This document shows, piece by piece, positions 29,606-38,996 of a stretch of DNA of 64,000 nucleotides (the stretch's first letter is position 1; each line of letters begins with the position of its first letter). The position numbers and the translations under genes were made by a program. Source of the DNA: Streptomyces europaeiscabiei (lineage in GTDB: Bacteria > Actinomycetota > Actinomycetes > Streptomycetales > Streptomycetaceae); assembly GCF_036346855.1 (NCBI RefSeq), contig NZ_CP107841.1, forward strand, positions 6,700,001 through 6,764,000, read 5' to 3'. Below the pieces are notes generated by a model. It saw only the letters and a list, made by a program, of their open reading frames with translations, had not been told where the DNA came from and made no database searches.

Positions 29606-30343
29606 TTACGCGTGCTGGTAAGCCACCATCGAGATGCCCACGTAGTGCACGACGAACGCGGCGAGGGTGAAGGAGTGGAAGACCTCGTGGAAGCCGAACC
29701 AGCGAGGTGACGGGTCCGGGCGCTTGAGGCCGTAGATCACTCCGCCGACGCTGTAGAGGAGGCCGCCGACGATGACCAGGACGAGGACGGTGATGCCGCC
29801 CGTGCGCATGAAGTCGGGCAGGAAGAAGACGGCCGCCCAGCCCATCGCGATGTAGCAGGGGGTGTAGAGCCAGCGCGGGGCGCCGACCCAGAACACCCGG
29901 AAGGCGATGCCCGCGAGTGCCGCACCCCAGATGCCCCACAGCAGCCACTGCCCCTTGGCGCCCGGCAGGAGCAGCATGGTCAGCGGGGTGTAGGAGCCCG
30001 CGATGATCAGGAAGATGTTGGCGTGATCCAGTCTGCGCAGGATGCCGTCCATGCGCGGGCTCCAGGTGCCCCGGTGGTACAGCGCGCTCACACCGAACAG
30101 CAGGCAGGCCGTGAGGGTGAAGATCCCGCAGGCGATGCGTCCGCGTGTGGAGTCCGCGAGGGCGGTGAGCACCAGGCCTGCGACGAGCACGGCCGGGAAC
30201 ATGCCGAGGTGCAGCCAGCCCCGGAGTCTGGGCTTGATCTCGTCGGTGATCTGGTGAGCGATCTGATGCGGCAGGGATCGCGCGTCGGAAGGGCGGCTGT
30301 CGGCCGGCGTCTCCGGGTGCGCATCGGGGACGGACGCTGTCAT
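29606..30343 (-). CDS. Hemolysin III / PAQR-family membrane protein
   Basis: A 245-residue protein with seven TM helices. The family metal-binding motifs are present: SALYHRGTW after TM2, the LDHANIFLIIAGSYTP segment of TM3-4, and FHEVFHSFTLAAFVVH near the C-terminus. These residues are those of the zinc-containing CREST superfamily hydrolase site. Despite the name, hemolysis is not expected. The start is uncertain: ATGs at 30343 and 30352, and a longer form, are in frame; the first 35 residues before the TMs are polar either way. Confidence 0.9.
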   Translation of the reverse strand: MTASVPDAHPETPADSRPSDARSLPHQIAHQITDEIKPRLRGWLHLGMFPAVLVAGLVLTALADSTRGRIACGIFTLTACLLFGVSALYHRGTWSPRMDGILRRLDHANIFLIIAGSYTPLTMLLLPGAKGQWLLWGIWGAALAGIAFRVFWVGAPRWLYTPCYIAMGWAAVFFLPDFMRTGGITVLVLVIVGGLLYSVGGVIYGLKRPDPSPRWFGFHEVFHSFTLAAFVVHYVGISMVAYQHA

Positions 30344-30691
30344 GTCCTGCATCGTACCTACGGAGCCGTAACTTACGGGACCGTGCGGACTGTTCGTGTC
30401 CCCGGAAGTGGCCATCGTCTCACGCGGAGCCCTCGATGGGGTATCGAGCGCATGCGCTGATACTCGCGGTGAGGCAGTGGTGACGCAGGGAAACCTCTCG
30501 GGTGAAGACCGGTGAGTGGCGATGGTCACGATGCTCACCTGTGAGGCCCTCTGGACATATGGGCACTCTCGTCGGATGATCAAATGAGTGTGGTCGGCAC
30601 CGGATGAGCGCCCAGAGATCCAATCCTCGAAGCATCCGGGTCGCAGCCCCCACGGGGCCTCCAACAAAAATTCCCTCATTTAGGAGCAATC
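30344..30691. other. Intergenic region upstream of pckG
   Basis: This stretch of about 350 bp lies between the divergent hemolysin III-like gene and pckG. It is less G+C-rich than its surroundings. It includes TTTAGGAGCAATC directly before the pckG GTG (AGGAG ribosome-binding site). I could not assign a promoter with confidence and see no small gene. Confidence 0.5.
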
Positions 30692-32518
30692 GTGGCGCGC
30701 GACATCGCGGCTCCCCCTTCAACCGTCCCGACCACCCACCGAGAACTCGTGGCGTGGGTGAACGAGATCGCCGAACTGACCGAGCCGGACAACGTGGTCT
30801 GGTGCGATGGATCCGAGGCCGAGTACGAGCGCCTGTGCGGGGAGCTCGTCGAGAAGGGCACCTTCCGGAAGCTCGACCCGATCAAGCGCCCGAACTCGTA
30901 CTACGCCGCGTCCGACCCGACCGATGTCGCCCGGGTCGAGGACCGCACCTTCATCTGTTCGGAGAAGGAAGAGGACGCGGGCCCGACCAACCACTGGAAG
31001 GCCCCCGCCGAGATGCGGGACCTCTTCCAGGGCGAGAAGGGCCTGTTCCGCGGTGCGATGCGCGGTCGCACGATGTACGTCGTCCCGTTCTGCATGGGAC
31101 CGCTCGGCTCGCCGCTCTCCGCGATCGGTGTGGAGATCACCGATTCCGCGTACGTCGCCGTCTCCATGCGCACGATGACCCGTATGGGACAGCCGGTGCT
31201 GGACGAACTGGGCTCCGAGGGCTTCTTCGTGAAGGCCGTGCACACCCTCGGCGCCCCGCTGGAGCCCGGCCAGGCCGATGTGCCGTGGCCCTGCAACAGC
31301 ACCAAGTACATCTCCCACTTCCCCGAGAGCCGCGAGATCTGGTCGTACGGCTCCGGGTACGGCGGCAACGCGCTGCTCGGCAAGAAGTGCTACGCCCTGC
31401 GCATCGCGTCGGTGATGGCGCGCGACGAGGGCTGGCTGGCCGAGCACATGCTGATCCTGAAACTGACGCCCCCGCAGGGCGAGTCGAAGTACGTGGCGGC
31501 GGCCTTCCCGTCCGCCTGCGGCAAGACGAACCTGGCGATGCTGGAGCCGACCGTCAAGGGTTGGACCGTCGAGACGATCGGCGACGACATCGCGTGGATG
31601 CGCTTCGACGAGGACGGGCAGCTCTACGCCATCAACCCCGAGGCCGGGTTCTTCGGCGTCGCGCCCGGCACCGGTGAGCACACCAACGCCAACGCGATGA
31701 AGACGCTGTGGGGCAACTCGGTCTTCACCAACGTGGCGCTGACGGACGACGGCGACGTGTGGTGGGAGGGGATGACGGAGGAGACTCCGGCACACCTGAC
31801 CGACTGGAAGGGCAACGACTGGACGCCGGACACCGATACGCCGGCCGCCCACCCCAACGCCCGCTTCACGGTCCCCGCCTCCCAGTGCCCGATCATCGCG
31901 CCCGAGTGGGAGAACCCCAAGGGCGTGCCGATCTCGGCGATCCTGTTCGGTGGCCGCCGGGCCACGGCGGTGCCGCTGGTGACGGAGTCCTTCGACTGGA
32001 ACCACGGGGTGTTCCTGGGCGCGAACGTGGCGTCCGAGAAGACCGCCGCGGCCGAGGGCAAGGTCGGTGAGCTGCGCCGCGACCCCTTCGCGATGCTGCC
32101 TTTCTGCGGCTACAACATGGGCGACTACATGGGCCACTGGGTCGACGTCGCCAAGGGCAAGGACCAGGCCAAGCTGCCGAAGATCTACTACGTCAACTGG
32201 TTCCGCAAGAACGACGCGGGCAAGTTCGTCTGGCCCGGCTTCGGTGAGAACAGCCGCGTCCTGAAGTGGATCGTGGACCGGCTGGACGGCAGGGCGGAGG
32301 GGGTCGAGACCCCGATCGGCATCCTCCCGACGTCGCAGGCGCTGGACACGGAGGGGCTGGACCTCTCCTCGTCCGACCTCGACTTCCTGCTGACCGTCGA
32401 CAAGGAGGTGTGGCGGGAGGAGGCCGCGCTCGTCCCCGAACACCTCAACACCTTCGGTGACCACACGCCGAAGGAACTCTGGGACGAGTACCGGGCGCTG
32501 GTGAGCCGTCTGGGCTGA
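30692..32518 (+). CDS. pckG: Phosphoenolpyruvate carboxykinase (GTP)
   Basis: A 608-residue cytosolic enzyme converting oxaloacetate and GTP to PEP, GDP and CO2 in gluconeogenesis. The P-loop/kinase-1a motif [12 protein letters not shown] is near residue 275, PEP-site motif [18 protein letters not shown] near 220, and the guanine-binding region [15 protein letters not shown] near 510. The length matches GTP-type PEPCK and not the shorter ATP type. The GTG start has AGGAG at good spacing. The gene stands alone, followed by the long inverted repeat at 32.6 kb. Confidence 0.97.
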   Translation: MARDIAAPPSTVPTTHRELVAWVNEIAELTEPDNVVWCDGSEAEYERLCGELVEKGTFRKLDPIKRPNSYYAASDPTDVARVEDRTFICSEKEEDAGPTNHWKAPAEMRDLFQGEKGLFRGAMRGRTMYVVPFCMGPLGSPLSAIGVEITDSAYVAVSMRTMTRMGQPVLDELGSEGFFVKAVHTLGAPLEPGQADVPWPCNSTKYISHFPESREIWSYGSGYGGNALLGKKCYALRIASVMARDEGWLAEHMLILKLTPPQGESKYVAAAFPSACGKTNLAMLEPTVKGWTVETIGDDIAWMRFDEDGQLYAINPEAGFFGVAPGTGEHTNANAMKTLWGNSVFTNVALTDDGDVWWEGMTEETPAHLTDWKGNDWTPDTDTPAAHPNARFTVPASQCPIIAPEWENPKGVPISAILFGGRRATAVPLVTESFDWNHGVFLGANVASEKTAAAEGKVGELRRDPFAMLPFCGYNMGDYMGHWVDVAKGKDQAKLPKIYYVNWFRKNDAGKFVWPGFGENSRVLKWIVDRLDGRAEGVETPIGILPTSQALDTEGLDLSSSDLDFLLTVDKEVWREEAALVPEHLNTFGDHTPKELWDEYRALVSRLG

Positions 32519-32641
32519 CGCCTCTGCCCCTTTTGCTCCGCGACCGGCCGGATATGGGTTGCCCTGACCAGCGACGTCTCCTCGGCCGGTCGCGGATTTC
32601 TTGCTGCGCCCGACAGCCCGGGAGTGCCTGTGGGGTGGCGA

Positions 32642-32785
32642 CTGCGGGTCCGGTGGGGCTTCTCGCGCAGTTCCCCGCGCCCCTGAGGGCCTACGGCCCT
32701 TGCGGGCCGAAAAAGCAAGGGGCGCAGCCCCTGCTTTTTCAGGGGCGCGGGGAACTGCGCGACCAGCCCCCACCGGACCCGCAGC
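32642..32785. repeat. Dispersed repeat, copy C: long inverted pair
   Basis: The left arm at 32644-32686 and right arm at about 32740-32783 are inverted copies over some 43 bp with only a few mismatches. Between them a smaller hairpin (AAAAAGCA...TGCTTTTT around GGGGC-gca-GCCCC) is nested. The whole would fold into one long stem after pckG and very likely terminates transcription from either side. The other parts of the 398-bp gap to the kinase gene show nothing else. Confidence 0.85.
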
Positions 32786-32916
32786 CGGGGGTCGAAGGGG
32801 CACAGCCCCTTCGGACGGGACGGGTAGGGGCGGAGGGGGCGAAAAGCGCTGCCGCGCACCGGATTTCGCGGGACACTCGGGACATCCGCACCGAACCCCG
32901 AAATGAGGTGAACGGG

Positions 32917-33906
32917 GTGCGTACACCCGTAAGTGACCCCCTGAGGATCGGCCCGTACAAGATAGTCGGCCGCCTCGGATCGGGCGGCATGGGCTGGGTC
33001 TACCTCGGCCGCTCACCCGCCGGCCGCGAGGTCGCCGTCAAGGTCGCCCGCCCCGAACTCGCCTCCGAACCCGAGTTCCGCGAACGCTTCGCCCGCGAGG
33101 TCGCCGCCGCCCGTGTGGTCAGCGGTGCCTACACCGCCGCCGTGGTCGACGCCGACCCGACGGCCGAACTCCCCTGGCTGGCCACCCTGTACGTCCCCGG
33201 CCCCTCGCTCGCGGAAGCGGTCCGCGCCGACGGCCCCCTCCCCGAGGCCCAGGTCCGCCCCCTCGGCGCCGGCCTCGTCGAGGCGTTGCAGGCCATCCAC
33301 GCCGCCCATGTGATCCACCGCGACCTCAAGCCGGCGAACGTCCTGCTCGCCCAGGACGGCCCCCGCGTCATCGACTTCGGCATCTCCCGGGTCGACGGCG
33401 CCCCCGGCCTCACCCGCGTCGGCGTCGTCGTCGGCACCCCGCCGTTCATGTCGCCCGAGCAGATCCGAGGCGACCGGGTCGGCCCGCCGAGTGACGTGTT
33501 CTCACTGGGCGGGGTCCTGGTGTACGCGCTCACCGGCCGCCCACCGCACGGCAGCGGGGAAGCCGTACGCGTGGAGGTCGTACGGGGAGAGCCGCGGCTC
33601 GACGGTGTACCGGCGGGACTGCGGCCCGTCATCGCCCGCTGTCTGGCCAAGCGCCCCGAGGACCGGCCCCGACTCGCAGAGATCCTGGCCCAGTTGATGG
33701 GGGAGGACGCCGGCGCCGAGGTGTGGCCGCCGCCGCAGGTGGCCCGGACCATCGAGGTACGGTACGAGGAACTGCAGGAGCGCCACCGGCACCGTACGAC
33801 GAGCGAGTCCGTCCCCTCCTGTCTGCTCCTCCACGCGCAGGCGCTGCTCGACGCCGGGCTGACCGACGCCATGGTCGCCGGGGCGGTGGTCCGTGACGGT
33901 GCCTGA
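32917..33906 (+). CDS. Serine/threonine protein kinase (PknB-like, no TM)
   Basis: A 329-residue kinase with all catalytic motifs: glycine loop GRLGSGGMGWVYLG, Lys42 (VAVKV), HRDLKPANVLL (Asp136), DFG (Asp153) and MSPEQIRG activation segment end. The catalytic domain is followed by about 70 residues without a TM helix or PASTA repeats, so it is cytoplasmic. The GTG at 32917 is chosen because GAGG lies 8 bp upstream; the GTG at 32908 is an alternative. The next gene overlaps its end by 14 bp, so both are co-translated. Confidence 0.92.
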   Translation: MRTPVSDPLRIGPYKIVGRLGSGGMGWVYLGRSPAGREVAVKVARPELASEPEFRERFAREVAAARVVSGAYTAAVVDADPTAELPWLATLYVPGPSLAEAVRADGPLPEAQVRPLGAGLVEALQAIHAAHVIHRDLKPANVLLAQDGPRVIDFGISRVDGAPGLTRVGVVVGTPPFMSPEQIRGDRVGPPSDVFSLGGVLVYALTGRPPHGSGEAVRVEVVRGEPRLDGVPAGLRPVIARCLAKRPEDRPRLAEILAQLMGEDAGAEVWPPPQVARTIEVRYEELQERHRHRTTSESVPSCLLLHAQALLDAGLTDAMVAGAVVRDGA

Positions 33907-34456
33907 CTCCTACCCCGGCCGGGATTCCTCCCCGGGCCGCGACTCCTCCCTCGGCCGCGACTCCTTCTCCGGGCGCGGCTCGTACTCCGGGAACTCCGGG
34001 CGCGACTCGTATCCGGCGGGCAATGCCGAGATATACGACCTCGGCACGCACTGGCGGCAGTTGGTGCAGAACTGGGTCGCGCGGCGGAATTACCACACGG
34101 TCCACGACACCGTCTCCGTTTCCCTGCGATTCGATCTCCATGAGGCGGGGCGGACGGTCACGGTGAGATTCATGACCACCAAGAGACTTCTCGTGGCGTT
34201 CGCGACCGACGGGAATTTCCTGCGGCAGGACCAGCTCGCCATCGCCGCGGCCGCGTCGAACGCATGGAATACCGAACAGCTGAACCCCATGCTTTCCGTG
34301 TGGGACGTGCGCGGGCCGCGCCCCTGTCTGGCCGGAGTCTGCGATCTGCCACTGACGTGCCGTATCACGCAGTCGGACTTCGACGCGCTGGCCAATGACT
34401 GGGTGGATCGGGCGCGACAGATGTTCAGTCGTTGTCATCAGGTGTTCAAGTTGTAG
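33893..34456 (+). CDS. YbjN-like (type III chaperone-fold) protein
   Basis: A 187-residue protein. The first 45 residues are low-complexity Ser/Gly/Arg/Asp (repeats of GRDS). The rest has the alternating beta-strands of the YbjN/secretion-chaperone-like fold: YHTVHDTVSVSLRFDL, TVTVRFMTTKRLLVAFATDG, and the helix AIAAAASNAWNTEQ typical of the family (NxWN). YbjN-fold proteins bind partner proteins. The GTG at 33893 overlaps the kinase gene, so the kinase or its targets are likely partners (inference). Confidence 0.75.
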   Translation: MTVPDSYPGRDSSPGRDSSLGRDSFSGRGSYSGNSGRDSYPAGNAEIYDLGTHWRQLVQNWVARRNYHTVHDTVSVSLRFDLHEAGRTVTVRFMTTKRLLVAFATDGNFLRQDQLAIAAAASNAWNTEQLNPMLSVWDVRGPRPCLAGVCDLPLTCRITQSDFDALANDWVDRARQMFSRCHQVFKL

Positions 34457-34614
34457 AAGTGAAAAGCGTATTGATCGTAAATTGACGGAAGTCGCCGTAA
34501 CTCCACCGGCGGAATTCACCAAACCCTTCCGGCCGCCGGGCCGCCTGCTCCACTATTGGATGGGTTTTTCAGGGCCGCGGGGGTGTGCCTTTCAGGCCAC
34601 GGGGGGTTGGTGCG

Positions 34615-35772
34615 ATGGGTGCGGTCGGGCGTTCGTCGTTTCTCGGTGTGCTGGTGGGGTTGTCGGTCGTGGTCCTGCCGGGGGGGCCGTCGGTGGCGGT
34701 GGCCGACTCCTGTGCCGACCGGCTCACCGAACAGTTGGAGTGCTGGGCCGAGGTGATCAAGGACGGCCCCGTGGTGATCACGCTGGACGAGCCACTGGCG
34801 TACGAGGACGTCGAGGAGCGGCAGCGCCACGACATCGAGACGCTGCGCAGGGACAGGTACCCGCTCGTGGTCCGGGTGCAGAAGGGCAAGGCCACCGGTG
34901 AGGGCGGTACGGCCCTGCTGGTCCTGGCCGAGGGGCGGCTCGTCCACCCCGAGGCCCGGATCGACCGGCTGCGGCCCGGCCCGATGGACGCTCTGCGGGA
35001 GGCGGGGCTGTGCATCGACCGGGAGCCGTTGTGCGGCCTGATCGAGCGCAAGGGCGACAAGTCCGAACCCCTGGACGGCAAGGCGCTGATCGACGCGGGG
35101 TTCGCCGCCGACCACACCACACATGTCGAGGCCATCGGCCCCGTAGAGAACGACCGGAAACCGTCCGCCTCGACCGCGCCGGGCAAATCCGCCGGCCAGG
35201 GCGGCGAGGAGCGGGACGACGACCGGGCCGCCCCCACCGACGGCGAAGCCGTCGGCTACAGCGGCGCCACCTGGACCGCCTTCTGGATGGGCCTCCTCCT
35301 CGCCCTGCTCCTTCTCGCCTTCGTGATCGTGATCCGGCGGTCCAGGGGCCCGGTGGCCGTGGGACACCGGGCGCCGTCCCCCGGGCGGGGCGTCGGCGGG
35401 CCCGCGCGGGCGGCCCCGGCCCACGCGGCGCGCGGCGGGGGCGGCGGAGCCGGGAGCGGGGGCGGCGCCGGGAGCGGCGCCGGGGACGAGAGCACCACGC
35501 GGCTGCGGGTGGCGCCCGCGCCCCGGTACGGGCGGCAGGTGGGGACCCGCCCCGCGCACGCCCGGACCGCGGTCGTACGGACCGAACTGCATCCGCAGGG
35601 CTATGTCGAGGTCGACCGGGTGCTGCGCCGGGCGGTGTGGGCCGAGCCGGGGCGGCCGCCGCCCGCGCCCGGCGGTCTCGTCGATGTCACCGACGCACGA
35701 GAACGCGACTCCGACGTCCTGTACGCCTTCCCGCCGACCGCCGCCCGGCATGCGAAGGGCACGCCCCGGTAG
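34615..35772 (+). CDS. Secreted/anchored hypothetical protein
   Basis: A 385-residue protein with a signal peptide (about residues 1-30, ending VAVADS), an extracytoplasmic domain of about 190 residues with five cysteines, one TM helix at about 222-245 (FWMGLLLALLLLAFVIVI) and a Gly/Ala/Arg-rich cytoplasmic tail. The outside domain has an organised beta-strand pattern (ALLVLAEGRLVHPEARIDRL) but no family I recognise. The ATG at 34615 follows GGGGGG. It precedes the TerY-type triad and may be its outside-facing component. Confidence 0.8.
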   Translation: MGAVGRSSFLGVLVGLSVVVLPGGPSVAVADSCADRLTEQLECWAEVIKDGPVVITLDEPLAYEDVEERQRHDIETLRRDRYPLVVRVQKGKATGEGGTALLVLAEGRLVHPEARIDRLRPGPMDALREAGLCIDREPLCGLIERKGDKSEPLDGKALIDAGFAADHTTHVEAIGPVENDRKPSASTAPGKSAGQGGEERDDDRAAPTDGEAVGYSGATWTAFWMGLLLALLLLAFVIVIRRSRGPVAVGHRAPSPGRGVGGPARAAPAHAARGGGGGAGSGGGAGSGAGDESTTRLRVAPAPRYGRQVGTRPAHARTAVVRTELHPQGYVEVDRVLRRAVWAEPGRPPPAPGGLVDVTDARERDSDVLYAFPPTAARHAKGTPR

Positions 35773-35828
35773 GGCACCGGCCGAGCCGTCGGAACGACGC
35801 CCAGGACGCACCACAGCTCGACCGCGAC

Positions 35829-35886
35829 AGCAGAGGCTCCGGAAGCACAGAGGCACCGGAAGCACAGAGGCACCAGAAGCACAGGG
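35829..35886 (+). repeat. 17-bp tandem repeat in the vWA gene leader
   Basis: The unit cacagaggcaccggaag occurs at 35846-35862 and, with one change, at 35863-35879, with a diverged copy before and a partial one after. The array ends 10 bp before the vWA gene start and includes its ribosome-binding purines. Confidence 0.75.
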
Positions 35887-35895
35887 GGAAGAACC

Positions 35896-36657
35896 ATGCA
35901 CAGCGAATACCCGCCCACGCTGCCGGCGGAGTACGCCGACATCGAGTTCGAGAACAACGCCCAGCGCATGCCGCTCGTGCTCTGCCTCGACACGTCCAGT
36001 TCCATGGCGGGCCAGCCGATCCAGACGCTCAACAACGCGCTCGCCGAGTGGACCCGCGAACTCCATGACGACGTCAGCCTCAGCTACAGCGTGGAGGTCG
36101 CCGTCGTCACCTTCGGCGGCCAGGGCGTCGGCGCCTGGCGCGGACCGCAACTCCTCGACCCACGCACCCGGACGAGCCCCTTCATACCCGCGCACGCCTT
36201 CCAGGCACCGCAGCTCACGGCCGCCGGCGTCACCCTGATGACCGAGGCGCTGGAGCTCGCGATGCACATCGTGGCGGCCCGCAAGAGCGAACTGCGGGCC
36301 TCCGGGCTGCAGTACTACCGGCCGCAGATCTGCCTCGTCACCGACGGCCTGCCCACCGACCCGACCGGCCATCTCACCGACTCCTGGCACCGGTTGGTCC
36401 CCGTCCTCGCCGAGGAGCAGCGCGCCCGCCGGTTCCGGCTGTACGCGATCGGGGTCGGCGGGATCACGGACCGGGGGGAGCAGGTGCTGCGCGCGTTCGC
36501 GCCGAAGTTCAACGCCCGGCTGCAGGGCTTCCCGTTCCGGGAGCTGCTCCAGATGATGTCCGCCAGCGCCAACGCCGAGCAGAAGGGCGCGGGGGACGAG
36601 GTGTTCGAGAAGATCTTCAGCCAGTTCAAGACACAACGCCCGGCCTGGGAGGCGTGA
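35896..36657 (+). CDS. TerY-type von Willebrand factor A protein
   Basis: A 253-residue soluble vWA protein. The MIDAS motif DTSSSM is at residues 33-38 (LVLCLDTSSSMAGQP), with the conserved Thr in GVTLMTEAL and Asp in LVTDGLPTDP. No signal peptide. Proteins of this type (TerY/YegL) bind a metal ion and scaffold stress-response partners. It is followed immediately by a PP2C phosphatase and a kinase, the same trio as E. coli yegL-yegK-yegI. One bp separates it from the phosphatase. Confidence 0.9.
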   Translation: MHSEYPPTLPAEYADIEFENNAQRMPLVLCLDTSSSMAGQPIQTLNNALAEWTRELHDDVSLSYSVEVAVVTFGGQGVGAWRGPQLLDPRTRTSPFIPAHAFQAPQLTAAGVTLMTEALELAMHIVAARKSELRASGLQYYRPQICLVTDGLPTDPTGHLTDSWHRLVPVLAEEQRARRFRLYAIGVGGITDRGEQVLRAFAPKFNARLQGFPFRELLQMMSASANAEQKGAGDEVFEKIFSQFKTQRPAWEA

Positions 36658-36658
36658 G

Positions 36659-37447
36659 GTGACCGCCGCCCCGCCCTGGCGGATCCACGGCCTGAGCGTC
36701 GAGGGCTACCGGCACCGGCGCCAGGGCCTGCCCTGTCAGGACGCGTGCGCCGCGACCGCCACGCCCTGCGTCGCCGTGCTCGCCGTCGCCGACGGGGCCG
36801 GCAGTCGGCCCCGGTCGGAGGAGGGCGCGCGGCTCGCGGTGCAGCTCGCGACCGAGCACTTCACGCGGCGGGCCGAGGCGGCCGTGGAGGTGCGGCCGGG
36901 GGAGGCCGTGCACGAGTTGCTGCGGGACGCCCTGCACGACGTGAGCAAGGACTTCCTCGACCGGACCGGCGCCGACGCGCAGGACTTCGCCACGACACTC
37001 ACGGTGGTGGTGCTCGCGCCCGGCTGGATCGGCCACGTCACCGTGGGGGACGGGTTCGTCGTCGTACGGGCCGGGACGGAGGACGGGGAGCGGCAGTTCC
37101 ATCTGCTGCCGCAGGCCGCGGCGGCGAGCGAGTACAGCAACGAGACGGTCTTTCTGACCTCGCCGGACGTGGCGCGCTGGACCCGCACCGAGTGCGTCGC
37201 GGACGACGGGGTCGACGGGGTGCTCCTGTCCACGGACGGGCTCGCCCAGGCCATGCTCAACCGTTCGGCCGACGGCGCCCAGTCCCCGAACACCTCGTTC
37301 GCCGACGCCGTCTTCCGCTCCCTCGACACCGCCCCCGAGGACGACCGCGACCCCAACCTGGCCGCCCTCCTGCGCTCCGACCGCCTCACCGCCCTCAACG
37401 CCGACGACAAGACGCTGCTGCGGGCCGTGCGCACCCACCGGCGATGA
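36659..37447 (+). CDS. PP2C-family protein phosphatase (TerY-P type)
   Basis: A 262-residue metal-dependent Ser/Thr phosphatase. The PP2C metal-site residues appear as VADGAGSRP (about residue 43), VGDGFVVV (about 125) and LSTDGLAQ (about 200). N-terminal GYRHRRQGLPCQDACAA is typical of the PP2C_2 group found with vWA and kinase genes. It lacks membrane segments. The GTG start directly follows the vWA stop. It would reverse phosphorylation by the adjoining kinase. Confidence 0.9.
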   Translation: MTAAPPWRIHGLSVEGYRHRRQGLPCQDACAATATPCVAVLAVADGAGSRPRSEEGARLAVQLATEHFTRRAEAAVEVRPGEAVHELLRDALHDVSKDFLDRTGADAQDFATTLTVVVLAPGWIGHVTVGDGFVVVRAGTEDGERQFHLLPQAAAASEYSNETVFLTSPDVARWTRTECVADDGVDGVLLSTDGLAQAMLNRSADGAQSPNTSFADAVFRSLDTAPEDDRDPNLAALLRSDRLTALNADDKTLLRAVRTHRR

Positions 37448-37517
37448 CTGCTCCGCACAGGGCGCGACCGCTTCTGCGTGGCGACGAACGGCCCGACGAA
37501 CACCCGGAGGTACGGCC

Positions 37518-38678
37518 ATGAGCGGCCGCACGGTCTTTCTCGACGGTAGGCGGGTCACTCTGGCCGAGTTGCCGCTGAAGGGCGGCGGACAGGCGGCGGT
37601 GTTCCCGGTGGAGGGGGACACGGGAATCGTCGTCAAGATCTACCGGGACACACCCGGGCCGGACCAGGAGCGGCGGCTGGCCCGCATGCTCACGATGTCC
37701 CCGCTGGCCGCCCGCCCGACGGACGCCAACCAGCCGCCCGAGCTGGCCTGGCCCACCGCGATCGCCCGGGGCACGAACGGCGAGTTCCTCGGGTACGCCA
37801 TGCGCCGCTTCGGCGAACCCCAACACGTCCAGCTGGTCGGTCTGTTCACCCGCGTCCAGCGCCTCAAGCTCTTCCCGGACCGCGCCGACTGGCGGTTCCT
37901 GCTGGGCGTCGCCTGGAACCTCGCCTTCATGACCGCCCGTATGCACTACGACGACCTCGTCATCGGCGACTTCTCCAGCAGCAACGTCGTCGTCGACGCC
38001 AACGGCTTCGTCACCTTCCTCGACTGCGACTCGATCGCCTTCACCGACCCGGTCACCGGCGAACTCTTCCCGTGCCTGATGCACACCACCGACTACTCGT
38101 CCCCCGAGCGACAGGCGGGCGGCCCCGCCACCCGGCAGAGCGACGACTTCGCCCTCGCCGTCCTCGTCTACCAGCTGCTCACCGCCGGCAACCACCCCTT
38201 CGGCGGGGTCCCGCACGAGAGCGCCTCCGAGTCGACCGTCAAGGACAACATCGCCGCGAGCTGCAGCTATGTCGTCCGTCCCGAGCGGGTCACCATTCCG
38301 CGCGGCACGATCGACCCGTCCGTCCTGCCGACCGAACTCCTCATCCTCGCCAAGGCCGCCTTCGGGCCCGGCGTCGAGATCCCCGACGCCCGGCCGCAGG
38401 CCGAGGCCTGGCTCCGCGCCCTCGACAAGGAACGCGGCGAGGTGCGCGCCTGCACGGTACGGCCCCTGCACACCTACGGCTCCCACCTGCCGACCTGTCC
38501 CTGGTGCACCCGCGCCGCGGTCACCGGCCACGACGTGTTCAACGGCCCCCGGCCGACGTCGGTGCCGGTCCCACCGCCCCCGCCCGGCCCGCCCCCGTCG
38601 CCGTACGCGGCGCTGAAGGTGCTGGCCGTGGTCGCGGGGGTGGTGTTGCTGATCGTGATCCTGACCAGCGTGGGGTGA
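37518..38678 (+). CDS. TerY-P triad protein kinase (YegI-like) with Cys pair and TM
   Basis: A 386-residue divergent kinase. A lysine in IVVKIYRD (about residue 40) and the catalytic core GDFSSSNVVVDANG and LDCDSIAF (DCD in place of DFG) lie in the usual order, followed by TDYSSPERQ. The HRD histidine/arginine is replaced (VIGDFSS). After the kinase domain come CPWC (one half of a zinc ribbon), a Pro-rich linker and one C-terminal TM helix (VLAVVAGVVLLIVIL). It thus tethers the triad to the membrane. The C-terminus is shorter than the helix-hairpin-helix kinases of Gram-negatives. Confidence 0.88.
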   Translation: MSGRTVFLDGRRVTLAELPLKGGGQAAVFPVEGDTGIVVKIYRDTPGPDQERRLARMLTMSPLAARPTDANQPPELAWPTAIARGTNGEFLGYAMRRFGEPQHVQLVGLFTRVQRLKLFPDRADWRFLLGVAWNLAFMTARMHYDDLVIGDFSSSNVVVDANGFVTFLDCDSIAFTDPVTGELFPCLMHTTDYSSPERQAGGPATRQSDDFALAVLVYQLLTAGNHPFGGVPHESASESTVKDNIAASCSYVVRPERVTIPRGTIDPSVLPTELLILAKAAFGPGVEIPDARPQAEAWLRALDKERGEVRACTVRPLHTYGSHLPTCPWCTRAAVTGHDVFNGPRPTSVPVPPPPPGPPPSPYAALKVLAVVAGVVLLIVILTSVG

Positions 38679-38722
38679 GAGTCTCGGACCGAAGGGGTGG
38701 ATGGGTGCGTGGGTGGGTGCGG

Positions 38723-38990
38723 CTCCGGTGGGGCTTCTCGCGCAGTTCCCCGCGCCCCTGAAAAGCGGGGGCCCCGCCCCGTACTTTTCGGGCCCCGCCG
38801 CCCCGTCGTCTTCCAGGCTCGCCGCCCCGTCGTCTTCCAGGCTCGCGGTGCCGATTGTCTTTCAGGACTGCGGGGCCGTGGTCTTTCAGGCCCGCAGGGG
38901 CCTGGGCTTTTAGGGGCGCGGGGAACTGCGCGAGAAGCCCCACCGGGCCCGCGCCCGACCACCGGGCCCGCGCCCGACCACCGGGCCCGC
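38723..38990. repeat. Dispersed repeat, copy D: inverted pair plus tandem repeats
   Basis: The left arm 38723-38766 and right arm 38906-38946 are inverted copies over about 41 bp. Between them are repeated variants of a CTTTCAGG/CTTCCAGG unit (two near-identical 24-bp copies around 38800-38850). After the right arm, caccgggcccgcgcccgac repeats 2.5 times (38941-38990). The structure lies between the two convergent stress operons and presumably terminates both. Confidence 0.8.
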
Positions 38991-38996
38991 GCCCCC

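Noticed and set aside
27769..29670. 633-codon frame antisense to the MFS and TetR genes
   Set aside because: Composition is Gly/Arg/His/Gln-rich without hydrophobic segments; the opposite frame encodes 13 TM helices.
29606..30343. Hemolysin III as a virulence toxin
   Set aside because: The family is a seven-TM PAQR-like membrane protein; the name is historical.
35896..38678. TerY triad as a phage-defence island
   Set aside because: The domain set fits stress-response triads such as yegLKI; no nuclease, integrase or other defence gene is linked, and base composition matches the neighbours.
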